Shown here: one piece after another, positions 1 through 7,117 of the stretch
How the letters are laid out: every line of letters starts with the position of its first letter
Numbering within the stretch: the stretch's first letter is position 1
Assembly (NCBI RefSeq): GCF_028290435.1
Contig: NZ_JAQGJV010000090.1
Span: 1-32,477 of the forward strand
DNA length: 32,477 bases
Source of the DNA: Devosia sp.
Lineage (GTDB): Bacteria > Pseudomonadota > Alphaproteobacteria > Rhizobiales > Devosiaceae
Direction of reading: 5' to 3'
Program-made: the position numbers and the translations under genes
Notes under the pieces: model-generated
The model's database searches: none
What the model saw: the letters and a program-made list of their open reading frames with translations, nothing else
Told to the model about the DNA's origin: nothing

Positions 1-66
1 GGGCCAAAACTGACTTTCGTCGACGAACGCGGCCCCGTCATGATCTGCCGCCAGCAACAAGGCTGA
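1..66 (+). CDS. 3' end of an unidentified gene (partial)
   Basis: The first reading frame is open from the first base to a TGA at 64-66 and encodes about 21 residues ending in CRQQQG. Only the tail is visible, so no family can be assigned. The stop lies four bases before the ATG of the LysE-type exporter, which is the spacing expected of two genes in one transcription unit. That spacing and the strongly GC-ending codons are the reasons for calling it a real gene end. It could still be a chance open frame, because the piece is short. Confidence 0.45.
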   Translation, partial: GPKLTFVDERGPVMICRQQQG

Positions 67-70
67 ACCG

Positions 71-718
71 ATGCCCGCTTTCGTGCCCGATCTGTCCGTT
101 ATTCTAACCTTCGCCCTCGCCGCCTTCGTACTCGCCATTACGCCGGGGCCGGACATGGCGCTGCAAATGTCGCGCGCCATCAATTACGGCCGCGCCCATG
201 GCTTTGCCACCGCCGCCGGCGCCATGACCGGCATAGTCGTTCACACGACGCTGGTGGCGTTGGGCATTTCAGTGCTGATCGTGGCAGCGCCAACAGCGTT
301 CTGGGTCCTCAAGATCGCCGGGGCGATCTACCTGCTGTGGCTGGCCTATCAGGCCATCGTGCATGGCGGCGGCTTGCGGCTGGCCGAACGCGCCACAAGA
401 GTGCCGACACTCAAGGAAAGCTTTGCCACCGGGGTTGGCATCAACCTGCTCAACCCCAAAGTGCTGCTGTTCTTCATGACCTTCCTGCCCCAGTTCGTCG
501 ATCGCCACGACGCGGCGGCGCCGGCAAAACTGTTCTTCCTCGGGGCCGAGTTCATCGTGGTGTCGATCCCGCTGGCGATCATCATGGTGCTGGCGGCGGA
601 GAAACTGGCCGGGGTGTTGCAAACCAATGTCTGGGTCAGCCGGGCGTTGAACTGGACCTTTGCCGGCGTGTTCACCGCGTTTGCGGCGACGATCCTGCTG
701 GCCGAGGGGCGGCGTTAG
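71..718 (+). CDS. LysE/RhtB-family amino-acid exporter
   Basis: A 215-residue inner-membrane protein of the LysE/RhtB translocator family, which exports amino acids or related small molecules; the substrate cannot be read from sequence. The N-terminus has a first hydrophobic helix followed by the family signature TPGPDMALQMSRA (about residues 25-37) and a glycine-rich GxxxG segment. The second conserved block, NPKVLLFFMTFLPQF, is near residue 130. About six membrane segments are expected, and the length is typical (200-215). The ATG at 71 sits four bases after the preceding stop, suggesting translational coupling. It is followed after 56 bases by the Pmp3-like gene on the same strand. No regulator of the LysG/ArgP type is adjacent. 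Confidence 0.9.
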   Translation: MPAFVPDLSVILTFALAAFVLAITPGPDMALQMSRAINYGRAHGFATAAGAMTGIVVHTTLVALGISVLIVAAPTAFWVLKIAGAIYLLWLAYQAIVHGGGLRLAERATRVPTLKESFATGVGINLLNPKVLLFFMTFLPQFVDRHDAAAPAKLFFLGAEFIVVSIPLAIIMVLAAEKLAGVLQTNVWVSRALNWTFAGVFTAFAATILLAEGRR

Positions 719-774
719 ACTACCCGGAACGATCCCGACCATGTTCCGTTAGTCAGCCGAACGAGGACCGATCC

Positions 775-933
775 ATGGACGTGTTGCGCATCATTCTTTC
801 CGTCATCATCCCGCCGGTCGGGGTGTTTTTGCAGGTCGGCATCGGGCTGCAGTTCTGGCTCAATATCCTGCTGACGCTGCTGGGCTATTTCCCGGGGCTC
901 ATCCACGCCATCTGGGTCATCACCCGGGACTGA
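775..933 (+). CDS. YqaE/Pmp3-family small membrane protein
   Basis: A 52-residue hydrophobic protein of the YqaE/Pmp3 (UPF0057) family. Members span the membrane twice, and in yeast and plants they are linked to salt stress and membrane potential; the bacterial role is largely unknown. The signature is visible: an N-terminal helix with IIPPVGVFLQVG, then LNILLTLLGYFPGLIHAIWVI as the second helix. An AGGA/GAGG Shine-Dalgarno (in GAACGAGGACC) precedes the ATG at 775 by a normal distance. A longer upstream open frame exists but lacks a ribosome site and the family does not extend that way. The gene ends three bases before the convergent rlmN stop. Confidence 0.88.
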   Translation: MDVLRIILSVIIPPVGVFLQVGIGLQFWLNILLTLLGYFPGLIHAIWVITRD

Positions 934-936
934 AGC

Positions 937-2139
937 TCACCCCGCCAGCGCTTCGCGGTCTTTCTTGCTCAGGCGTTCCGTCTCGCTCTTGAGCTGGCCG
1001 CATGCCGCAAAGATATCGCGGCCGCGGGGGGTACGGACGGGGCTGGCATAGCCGGCGGCGTTGACGATGTCGGCGAAGCGCTCGATGCGCGACGAGGGTG
1101 AGGTGCCGTAATTGCTGCCTGGCCAGGGATTGAACGGGATCAGGTTGATCTTGGCGGGAATATTGGCCAAGAGCCGTACCAGTTCGCGCGCATCGGCATC
1201 GGTATCGTTGATGCCGTCGAGCATCACATATTCAAAGGTGATCCGGCGGGAATTGGAGACGCCGGGATAATTGCGGCAGGCCTCGAGCAGTTCCTTGAGC
1301 GGATACTTCTTGTTGATCGGCACCAGCACGTCGCGCAGGTCATCGTTGACCGCATGCAGCGAGATGGCGAGCATCACGTCGATTTCGCGCCCGGTCGGCT
1401 CGATATAGGGCACGACGCCCGAGGTCGATAGCGTGATACGGCGGCGGCTGAGGCTCATGCCGTCCCCGGCCTGGGCGATTAGCAGCGCCTGCTTGACGTT
1501 TTCGTAGTTATAAAGCGGCTCGCCCATGCCCATCATCACCACATTGGTGATGGCGCGGGTATCGCCATGGGGCACGAGGCCGCCATCGTTGGGGCGCACG
1601 CCGCCGGGGAAATCACCCAGCCGCTCGCGGGCCATCAGTACCTGACCAAGGATTTCGCCTGCCGTCAGGTTCCGCACCAGCTTCTGCGTGCCGGTATGGC
1701 AGAACGAGCAGGTCAGCGTGCAACCCACCTGGGACGAGACACAAAGTGTCCCGCGATCTTCTTCGGGGATGTAGACGGTTTCGACTTCGACCGGAGGATA
1801 GTTCGGATTGGCGGGGTCGCGGAAGCGAAACAGCCATTTGCGGGTGCCGTCGGAGGACACCTGCTCGGAGACGATTTCGGGCCGGTCGAGAATAAAGCTG
1901 TCGGCCAGCAGCTGGCGCACCGGCTTGGCCACATTGGTCATCTTGTCGAAATCGGTGACGCCGTTGACATAGAGCCAGTTCCACAACTGGCTGGCCCGCA
2001 TGCGGCTTTCCTTCTCGGCAATCCCGACGCCCTGCAGCGCCTCGGCCAGCATCGGCTTGCTCAACCCGATCAGCGACGGCCGACTGAGCGAGGCAGGGCG
2101 GATGGCGCTGGAATGATCGAGATTAAGAGCAATGCTCAT
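937..2139 (-). CDS. rlmN: Dual-specificity RNA methyltransferase RlmN
   Basis: A radical-SAM enzyme that methylates C2 of adenosine 2503 in 23S rRNA and of A37 in some tRNAs, in the cytoplasm. From the start chosen here it has 400 residues. The radical-SAM cluster motif CTLTCSFC is at residues 140-147 (Cys140, 144, 147). The glycine-rich SAM site [12 protein letters not shown] is central, and the C-terminal block [15 protein letters not shown] carries the methyl-accepting cysteine (Cys380), which distinguishes RlmN and Cfr from other radical-SAM proteins. An in-frame ATG 15 codons upstream (2184) is possible; MSIALN at 2139 was chosen because a GGA-containing weak ribosome site precedes it and the extra residues look non-conserved. 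The gene is convergent with the Pmp3-like gene. Confidence 0.96.
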   Translation of the reverse strand: MSIALNLDHSSAIRPASLSRPSLIGLSKPMLAEALQGVGIAEKESRMRASQLWNWLYVNGVTDFDKMTNVAKPVRQLLADSFILDRPEIVSEQVSSDGTRKWLFRFRDPANPNYPPVEVETVYIPEEDRGTLCVSSQVGCTLTCSFCHTGTQKLVRNLTAGEILGQVLMARERLGDFPGGVRPNDGGLVPHGDTRAITNVVMMGMGEPLYNYENVKQALLIAQAGDGMSLSRRRITLSTSGVVPYIEPTGREIDVMLAISLHAVNDDLRDVLVPINKKYPLKELLEACRNYPGVSNSRRITFEYVMLDGINDTDADARELVRLLANIPAKINLIPFNPWPGSNYGTSPSSRIERFADIVNAAGYASPVRTPRGRDIFAACGQLKSETERLSKKDREALAG

Positions 2140-2284
2140 GGCAAAGGGCGTCCGGACTTTAGGAAGTGGCGCGGCCAATACCATATAGGCGCAGTTTGCG
2201 CAAAGTCAGGGGGTGGGGACGGGGAATGCGTGGGGCGCAGTCGTGGGGCGTAATGATGTGTCACCTTTGCACGACCACAACGCT

Positions 2285-2386
2285 CACCCCACCCACCGCA
2301 TTTCCCGCGGACTTGATCCGCGGGCCTCTGGTAGCGCGTGCCAGATTGAGAATGGCCCCCGGATCAAGTCCGGGGGAAGACCGGTG
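2285..2386. repeat. Paired-hairpin REP-like element, copy 1
   Basis: Lies in the gene-free stretch upstream of rlmN. It contains two perfect hairpins, at 2304-2324 (stem CCCGCGGA, loop CTTGA) and 2356-2376 (stem CCCCCGGA, loop TCAAG), that are near reverse complements of each other, flanked by CACCG and CGGTG. A second copy is downstream of leuB (31849-31931). Stems differ between copies by matched changes on both arms. This is a BIME-like arrangement of two opposed REP units. No function can be read from it; neighbouring short open frames through it look spurious. Confidence 0.8.
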
Positions 2387-2425
2387 ATTGGGGATGCAGA
2401 AGCGGACTGAGTTGCCGCGGGAGTC

Positions 2426-2929
2426 TTAGCTGCAATCCGCCATGGCCTGCGAGGCAGCCGTGGCGCCGGACAGGGAAAAGGTCTCGACTATCTTGATGCC
2501 GGCCGCCGACGTGCCTTCGACCACCATGCTGGAGCCGGCGCGGATGGCGCTGGCCAGGGTGGCGCTCTGGCCGGCATCGTCGAGCCAGGCAGCATCGTTC
2601 TGGGTGAACAGGTTGAACACCTGCCCGCTGACATTGACCGTGGCGGCACTATCGGGCGCAAAGGTAAAGCCGGCGACCAGGTTGAACTCGTTGGCGACGT
2701 TCTCGCCGGGGCGATTGGTGATGTAGAGGCTGCCCGCCGCATAGCCGTCGGGCTCGGGCGAGACTTTCTTGGGCTTGGTCATGGCAAAGCAGACCGGGCC
2801 GGTGCCGTCGGTCGCCGCATAGGACGACCAGTCGCGATAATCACCCAAGAGGCGCACATTTTGCGCGGCGGCCGATCCGGCCATGATGACGGTGGCGGTG
2901 ACCGCCAGCAGCAGCGCGCGCAGGGACAT
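2426..2929 (-). CDS. Exported IalB-family protein (first of tandem pair)
   Basis: A 167-residue exported protein of the invasion-associated locus B (IalB) family, named after a Bartonella invasion protein but widespread in non-pathogenic Hyphomicrobiales; its biochemical role is unknown. Residues 1-23 form a signal peptide (hydrophobic core LLLAVTATVIMAGS, AxA-type cleavage before QNV). The mature part has the family layout: a DWSSYAA block, Cys in GPVCFAM, an NEFNLVAGF strand, AAWLDDAG, a GSSMVVEGTS block, the FSLSGATAA block, and a Cys second from the C-terminus that likely pairs with the first. The start at 2929 has GAGG nine bases upstream; an ATG at 2944 lacks a ribosome site. It lies 156 bases downstream of its paralogue on the same strand. 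Confidence 0.82.
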   Translation of the reverse strand: MSLRALLLAVTATVIMAGSAAAQNVRLLGDYRDWSSYAATDGTGPVCFAMTKPKKVSPEPDGYAAGSLYITNRPGENVANEFNLVAGFTFAPDSAATVNVSGQVFNLFTQNDAAWLDDAGQSATLASAIRAGSSMVVEGTSAAGIKIVETFSLSGATAASQAMADCS

Positions 2930-3085
2930 TGAACTTGGCCTCATCAATTCTGCAGACAATATCGCGTGGATCGCCTTGCCCAATTATGGCGTTTGCGCGC
3001 CGCGGGCAACCGCAAAGTCGCGGTTCACCCCATAGTCATGCCAAGGCCCCCGTCGTTGGACGGAGGCCGCAGCCATAGGGAGCGA

Positions 3086-3613
3086 TCAGGCGCAGGCAGC
3101 GTCGATGGCTTTCATCGCCGCCGTGGCGCCGCTCAGCGAATAGGTATCGCTGGTATTGGTGCCGCGTTGGCTGGTGCCCTTGACGACCAGATTAGTGCCG
3201 GCCTTGAACGCCGCCACGAACCCGCCTTCGTCGCCGGTCGAAGCCAGCCAGCCGGCCGAGCCTTCCACCACCATCGGATAGGTCTTGCCATCGATAGCCG
3301 CGCTCGCCTTGGCGTCGGTGGCATTATACGGATAGCCGATAATGGTCTGGACTTCGTTCTTGGTGCCCATCCCCTTGCGGTGGATGATCATGAAATGGAT
3401 CGGGTCGCGATTGGCGCCATTGGGTTCGCTTGCCGAGGGCGCTGCCGAAATATAGCAGATCTTGCCGCTTGCATCGGTCGCGGTCCAGGCGGACCAGGCG
3501 TTGAAAGTGCCCAGTTCCGTGGCAGCCGCCTGCTGCGCCTGTGCGGCAGGCGCCAAAGCCATCAATGCGGCCACCGCAAGCCCAACAACAAGGCCACCGG
3601 TTTTCGTCATCAT
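3086..3613 (-). CDS. Exported IalB-family protein (second of tandem pair)
   Basis: A second IalB-family protein, about 175 residues, with a signal peptide (LVVGLAVAALMALAPAAQAQ) and the same domain plan as its neighbour: WSAWTA, Cys in GKICYISAAP, NEVQTIIGYPY, GWLAS, GTNLVVKGTSQRGT, TYSLSGATAAM and a penultimate Cys. It fits the family consensus better than the downstream copy (GTSQRGT-T-DTYSLSG is canonical). An AGAGGA ribosome site precedes three candidate starts: TTG at 3619, ATG at 3613 and ATG at 3610. ATG 3613 is chosen, but spacing slightly favours the TTG. A 10-bp imperfect hairpin at 3045-3068 follows the gene without a T-run, so termination between the two paralogues is uncertain. 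The 224 bases upstream hold no gene. Confidence 0.85.
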   Translation of the reverse strand: MMTKTGGLVVGLAVAALMALAPAAQAQQAAATELGTFNAWSAWTATDASGKICYISAAPSASEPNGANRDPIHFMIIHRKGMGTKNEVQTIIGYPYNATDAKASAAIDGKTYPMVVEGSAGWLASTGDEGGFVAAFKAGTNLVVKGTSQRGTNTSDTYSLSGATAAMKAIDAACA

Positions 3614-3837
3614 TGCCAAATCATCCTCTGTTTATCGGTCCGTGGTCGAGAACCTGCGCCCGCAAGCTTGCCCCCGACAGGGTTACCAGGAAGTCAAACG
3701 CCGCCGCATTTGATTAAAACCTGCAATGAGGGGCAATCATGACGGCAATTTGGCGCGCGGTTCAGCTGTGATCAGCGTTTGCCCCGCTATGGTTAAGGTT
3801 TCGCTAACAAGAGCGTGAACGTGATGGTTTTAAACGC

Positions 3838-4377
3838 CTAAGCGGCCAGCGGATAGCTCTGCTCGACCACATAGGGGCCCCCGCCCACGGAGTCCTTGCT
3901 GGAAAACAGCACGAACCGCCCGACCGTGAAGGTGAGCGGCTCGAAGCGGCCCGATTGCGCCAGGAACCACGCCACATCCTGCGCGCTGGAACCGCGCAGC
4001 CGCGCCAGCGACACATGCGGCACGAACTTGCGCCCCTCGGGCTCCAGCCCCGCCCGTTGCAACACCCGCTCCTGCGCGGCCTGCAGCCGCACCAAGCTCT
4101 CGTTAACATCGGCGCCTGCATAGAGCGCCCGCGGCGTATTGCCCCCAAAGGTCGCCAGATGATTGAGCCGCACCTGGAACGACAGGGAATTGCTGAGCCG
4201 GTCGAGGCTGTCGGCCACATCATCGGCGGTGGTGTTGTCCACGTCGCCGATGAAGCGCAGCGTGATGTGGTAATTTTCGGGATCGATCCAGCGCGCGCCA
4301 GTGAGGCCGCCGCGCTTCATCGAAAGTGCCAATCCCACTTCGGCGGGGATTTCGAGGCCGGTAAAGAGCCGGGGCAT
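3838..4377 (-). CDS. thpR: RNA 2',3'-cyclic phosphodiesterase (2'-5' RNA ligase family)
   Basis: A 179-residue cytoplasmic member of the 2H phosphoesterase superfamily (LigT/ThpR), which opens 2',3'-cyclic phosphates on RNA ends and was first described as a 2'-5' tRNA ligase. The two catalytic HxTx-type motifs are visible: HITL at residues 37-40 and HVSL at 121-124, about 84 residues apart as the fold requires. The N-terminus MPRLFTGLEIP is typical. The ATG at 4377 is preceded by a strong GAGGAGG site. An open frame continues about 60 codons upstream but is low-quality sequence. It is transcribed divergently from the Bax-inhibitor gene with 213 bases between them. Confidence 0.93.
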   Translation of the reverse strand: MPRLFTGLEIPAEVGLALSMKRGGLTGARWIDPENYHITLRFIGDVDNTTADDVADSLDRLSNSLSFQVRLNHLATFGGNTPRALYAGADVNESLVRLQAAQERVLQRAGLEPEGRKFVPHVSLARLRGSSAQDVAWFLAQSGRFEPLTFTVGRFVLFSSKDSVGGGPYVVEQSYPLAA

Positions 4378-4465
4378 ATAACCCTCCTCTTCAAAAAGGA
4401 CGACGAATACAAGGGTGATTTGCCCACCAAGCCTAGCACAAGGAATCTGGCCGAACAGGGCCTTA

Positions 4466-4495
4466 TTGTCACGCTCGGCGGAGCGGCCTTGTAAA
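4466..4495 (+). promoter_or_regulatory. Candidate promoter of the Bax-inhibitor-1 gene
   Basis: TTGTCA (4466-4471) and TGTAAA (4490-4495) are 18 bases apart, matching five and four of six sigma-70 consensus positions. Transcription would start near 4502, leaving a leader of roughly 90 bases before the ATG at 4591. Judged by eye only. Confidence 0.35.
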
Positions 4496-4501
4496 AAGCG
4501 G

Positions 4502-4590
4502 GGTCTGCATCCATATTCTTCGCAAGTGGCAGGAAATGCCTCCGGCGGAGCAGAAATCCGCATCCGATTGCTAGGGAAAGGATCACGACT
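4502..4590 (+). ncRNA. Possible ybhL-type leader RNA upstream of the Bax-inhibitor gene
   Basis: The stretch before this YbhL/YccA-family gene contains a hairpin at 4537-4552 (TGC-TCC pairing with GGA-GCA across a GGC loop) and the ribosome site AAGGA at 4577-4581. A conserved leader called the ybhL motif was described upstream of such genes in alphaproteobacteria, and both place and length fit. I cannot verify the consensus here, so the assignment rests on position plus one visible hairpin. Confidence 0.35.
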
Positions 4591-5361
4591 ATGGCTGAAT
4601 ATGACCGTCAGACCCTCAATGCGCGGGCCGGCTCGGCCGCTGCCATTGACGAGGGCCTACGCAGCTACATGCTGCGCGTTTACAATTACATGGGTATCGG
4701 CCTGGTCGTGACCGGCCTCGTGGCGTATTTCGCCAATGCCGCCGCCCTGACCACCAATGCCGACAACGCCGTGGGCACGCTCGCCAATGGCACGATGGTC
4801 ACCCAGTGGGGCGCCCTGCTCTATACCAGCCCGCTGGCCTGGGTCGTCATGCTGGCGCCACTCGCCTTTGTGATGGTGCTGAGCTTCGGCATCAACAAGA
4901 TGAGCGTGGGCACCGCCCAGCTCGTGTTCTGGGCGTTTGCCGCGGTCATGGGCCTGTCGCTGTCGTCGATCTTCCTGGTCTATACCGGCGCCTCGATCTC
5001 CAAGGTGTTCTTCATCACCGCCGCCACTTTCGGCGCGATGAGCCTTTACGGCTACACCACCAAGCGCGACCTGACCTCGATCGGCAACTTCCTGATGATG
5101 GGCCTGATCGGCCTCATCATCGCCTCGGTCGTGAACATCTTCCTGCAATCCGACTTCATGTCGTGGGTGATCTCGGCCGTCGGCGTGCTGATCTTCGTGG
5201 GCCTGACCGCCTATGACACGCAGAAGATCAAGGAAAGCTACAACGAGGCGCATGGCATGGACGTGATGGCCAAGAATGCCATCATGGGCGCGCTGTCGCT
5301 CTACCTCGACTTCATCAACCTGTTCATGATGCTGCTCCGCCTGTTCGGCAACCGCAACTAA
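4591..5361 (+). CDS. Bax inhibitor-1/YccA-family membrane protein
   Basis: A 256-residue inner-membrane protein of the BI-1/YccA/YbhL (UPF0005) family. Members are seven-helix proteins; some act as pH-sensitive calcium leak channels, and E. coli YccA modulates the FtsH protease. About seven hydrophobic segments are visible, beginning with MGIGLVVTGLVAYFA. The family hallmarks are present: SSIFLVYTGASISKVFFITAATFGAMSLYGYTTKRDLTSIGNFLMMGLIG in the middle, then VGLTAYDTQKIKE and a final ALSLYLDFINLFMMLLRLFG; the acidic residues in these last two blocks form the proposed pH sensor. An AAGGA site precedes the ATG. A strong terminator follows at 5401-5437. The long leader suggests leader-mediated control. 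Confidence 0.94.
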   Translation: MAEYDRQTLNARAGSAAAIDEGLRSYMLRVYNYMGIGLVVTGLVAYFANAAALTTNADNAVGTLANGTMVTQWGALLYTSPLAWVVMLAPLAFVMVLSFGINKMSVGTAQLVFWAFAAVMGLSLSSIFLVYTGASISKVFFITAATFGAMSLYGYTTKRDLTSIGNFLMMGLIGLIIASVVNIFLQSDFMSWVISAVGVLIFVGLTAYDTQKIKESYNEAHGMDVMAKNAIMGALSLYLDFINLFMMLLRLFGNRN

Positions 5362-5400
5362 CAGGATCGCCAGCCAGCAATTTGGTTGGACGACAAATCG

Positions 5401-5437
5401 GGCCGCGGTCTACAAAGACCGCGGTCCTTTTGTTTTT
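5401..5437 (+). terminator. Rho-independent terminator after the Bax-inhibitor gene
   Basis: The arms CCGCGGTC and GACCGCGG flank a TACAAA loop, extended by a bulged G-G/C-C pair, and are followed directly by CCTTTTGTTTTT. This is a convincing intrinsic terminator. It ends only about 15 bases before the ATG of the next gene. Confidence 0.88.
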
Positions 5438-5451
5438 CCCGGTTGCCGTTC

Positions 5452-5949
5452 ATGTCTGAAATTTTGCTGCGCCCCTTCGCCTGGGGCGACGTCCCCGCCA
5501 TCACCGCTATCTACAAGCATTACTGCGAGACCTCGACGGCGACCTTCGATCTGGAAGCGCCCGGCCCGACCTATATCGCCGAAAAGTTTGGCCACATGCT
5601 CGAAGCCGGCCATCCTGTGGTCATCGCCGAACGCGGCGGCGAACTCATCGGCTACGCCTATGCGTCGACCTACCGGCCGCGCCCAGCCTATCGCTTCACC
5701 TGCGAGGACTCGATCTACCTGCGCGCCGACGCCACCGGCATGGGTCTCGGCCGCACGCTGCTGGCCGAACTGATCGCCCAAAGCCAGACCTTCGGCTTCA
5801 AGCAGATGATCGCCGTCATCACCGCCGAATCGGCCGCCTCCATCGCCCTGCACGAGAAATTCGGGTTTCACACCGTGGGCCGGCACGAGGCATTAGGGCT
5901 GAAGTTCGACCGCTGGCTGGATGTGGTGCATATGCAGAGGGCGCTTTAG
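5452..5949 (+). CDS. GNAT N-acetyltransferase, phosphinothricin/methionine-sulfoximine type
   Basis: A 165-residue cytoplasmic acetyl-CoA-dependent acetyltransferase resembling the Pat/MddA group that acetylates methionine sulfone, methionine sulfoximine or phosphinothricin. Seen: the N-terminal DVPAITAIYKHYCETSTATFDLEAP block typical of that group (IYxHxVxxxxATFE), AYASTYRPRPAYRFTCEDSIYL in the core, the acetyl-CoA loop TGMGLGRTLL, and ESAASIALHEKFGFHTVGR at the C-terminus. The start at 5452 gives the normal length; the frame is open further upstream, but only through the terminator. No good ribosome site is visible and the ATG follows the terminator T-run closely, so how the gene is expressed is unclear. 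Its stop overlaps that of the convergent GNAT by three to four bases. Confidence 0.88.
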   Translation: MSEILLRPFAWGDVPAITAIYKHYCETSTATFDLEAPGPTYIAEKFGHMLEAGHPVVIAERGGELIGYAYASTYRPRPAYRFTCEDSIYLRADATGMGLGRTLLAELIAQSQTFGFKQMIAVITAESAASIALHEKFGFHTVGRHEALGLKFDRWLDVVHMQRAL

Positions 5950-6419
5950 AGCGTCTTCCGCATTGGGTAGCCGTTGACCACGCGCCCGCCGGCCTGCGGG
6001 CCGTCCGATTGCCAGCCGCGGCTTTCGTAAAACCGGCGGGCCGTCAGGGTCGCTTCGAGGCGGCCCTCGCTGTGCCCGAGCGCGAGCAAGGCGATCTCCA
6101 GCCGCGCCAGCATGGCGGTGCTGATACCCGAAAAGCGCGCGGCGGGGGTGACGTAGTTGAGGCCGACATGGCCATCGGTGATCACCGCGCCGACGGCGAC
6201 GATCACACTATCGCGTTCCGCGACGTAGATTTGCAGGCCAGGATTGGCCAGCATCGTGGCGACGCCGTCTTGGCTCTTGTTGGCTGTCCACGCCGCAATG
6301 GCGCGAGCATCCCCGCCATGGTCGGCCGCACAAAGTTCGGTGATTGAGCTCGTCAGCACCGCGCTCATGGCCGGCACGTCGGCTGGCGTCGCCAAGCGGA
6401 TAGTCACGTTCGGCACCAA
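5946..6419 (-). CDS. GNAT family N-acetyltransferase
   Basis: About 157 residues with the GNAT fold: N-terminal VTIRLATPADVPAMSAVLTSSI, YVAERDSVIVAVGAV as the central strands, the acyl-CoA loop region ARFSGISTAMLARLE (degenerate relative to QxxGxG/A) and TARRFYESRGWQ near the end, the usual FYExxGF-like element. The substrate is unknown. There is no ATG near the 5' end; TTG at 6419, GTG at 6416 and GTG at 6407 are the candidates. The preceding DUF2794 gene stops seven bases before, so the two are probably co-transcribed and translation may be coupled. The gene converges on the other GNAT with overlapping stop codons. Confidence 0.82.
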   Translation of the reverse strand: MVPNVTIRLATPADVPAMSAVLTSSITELCAADHGGDARAIAAWTANKSQDGVATMLANPGLQIYVAERDSVIVAVGAVITDGHVGLNYVTPAARFSGISTAMLARLEIALLALGHSEGRLEATLTARRFYESRGWQSDGPQAGGRVVNGYPMRKTL

Positions 6420-6426
6420 GTGACGA

Positions 6427-6840
6427 TTACCCTACCACCGCCAATTGCGGATCGAGCACGCGCAACACCACCGCCAGCTCGTGGCCGCGCTTGAGAATAC
6501 GGCCCTGCTGGTTGGTCACGGTGTATTGCCCCTGCTTGTTGCGCATCTTGGGGGTCTTTTCCACGATGAACAGTGGCCGCTCGGAGACGCGGGCATAGAT
6601 CGAGAACACGGCCCGGTCGCGTAAAAAGTCCATGGCATAGTCGCGCCATTCGCCCTGCCCGACCTTGCGGCCATAGACATTGAGAATTGTCGCTAGCTCG
6701 CGCCGATCGAACGCCACGATATTCGGCACCTTGCTGGCTACCGGAACCGTCGGCGGATCACTAACATGCACCAGCGACAGACTGACATTGTGCTGGTCTG
6801 GGGTACGGCCTTGCGCCAAGTCCCTAAGCCTCCGCGTCAT
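6427..6840 (-). CDS. DUF2794-family protein
   Basis: Up to 137 residues, cytoplasmic, with no membrane segment or signal peptide. The core VAFDRRELATILNVYGRKVGQGEWRDYAMDFLRDRAVFSIYARVSERPLFIVEKTP followed by NKQGQYTV and LKRGHELAVVLRVLDP matches my recollection of the DUF2794 family, a small alphaproteobacterial family of unknown function of about 110 residues. The 5' end is uncertain: the ATG at 6840 has no clear ribosome site and adds about 25 poorly conserved residues; a GTG near 6772 is an alternative. It lies seven bases upstream of a GNAT gene. Confidence 0.72.
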   Translation of the reverse strand: MTRRLRDLAQGRTPDQHNVSLSLVHVSDPPTVPVASKVPNIVAFDRRELATILNVYGRKVGQGEWRDYAMDFLRDRAVFSIYARVSERPLFIVEKTPKMRNKQGQYTVTNQQGRILKRGHELAVVLRVLDPQLAVVG

Positions 6841-6956
6841 TGGGATGTCATGATTGCCAGATTTGCCCGCACTGGCAAGCGCTTTGCGCCGCCCTCGCCC
6901 AGAAATGAAGATTCCCCATTTTGGTCACATTCTGTCCCTGTCCTCGCCAGAATGCG

Positions 6957-7060
6957 CAGTCAATCTGTGTCCATTGCCTCCAGTGATCGGCAGCCGGGCT
7001 GAATGAGCCCCCAAACCTGAGGCCCGGCTGCTGATCGCCTCCAAGTTGACCAGTCAATCT
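6957..7060. repeat. Inverted repeat flanked by a 10-bp direct repeat (possible miniature insertion)
   Basis: Arms at 6985-6999 and 7022-7036 form a 15-bp stem with one G-T pair around a 22-base loop. The 84-base segment holding them is bounded by exact copies of CAGTCAATCT at 6957-6966 and 7051-7060, as a target duplication would be. No open frame of note is inside. It occupies the middle of the 412-base gene-free stretch between the DUF2794 and DUF1223 genes. A relic insertion is an inference; a structured RNA is the alternative. Confidence 0.5.
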
Positions 7061-7063
7061 TTT

Positions 7064-7087
7064 CCCCTCCCTGCCCCCAGGGAGGGG
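7064..7087. repeat. Short GC palindrome
   Basis: Perfect arms CCCCTCCCTG and CAGGGAGGGG around CCCC, followed on the plus strand by ATTTGTTTTT. It looks like a plus-strand intrinsic terminator, but there is no plus-strand gene to terminate. It more likely belongs to the widespread CCTCCC-type intergenic palindromes also seen near 21.6 kb and 29.1 kb. Confidence 0.6.
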
Positions 7088-7117
7088 ATTTGTTTTTGGG
7101 GCTCCGCGCCGAAGGAT

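Noticed and set aside
2166..2410. Short plus-strand open frames upstream of rlmN
   Set aside because: They read through the paired-hairpin repeat and have no ribosome site.
3045..3068. Intrinsic terminator between the two IalB-family genes
   Set aside because: A 10-bp stem with one mismatch is present, but no T-run follows on the transcribed strand, so termination is not supported.
6766..7057. Short open frames on both strands in the gap before the DUF1223 gene
   Set aside because: Composition is unlike the neighbouring genes, with no ribosome site, and they cover inverted repeats.
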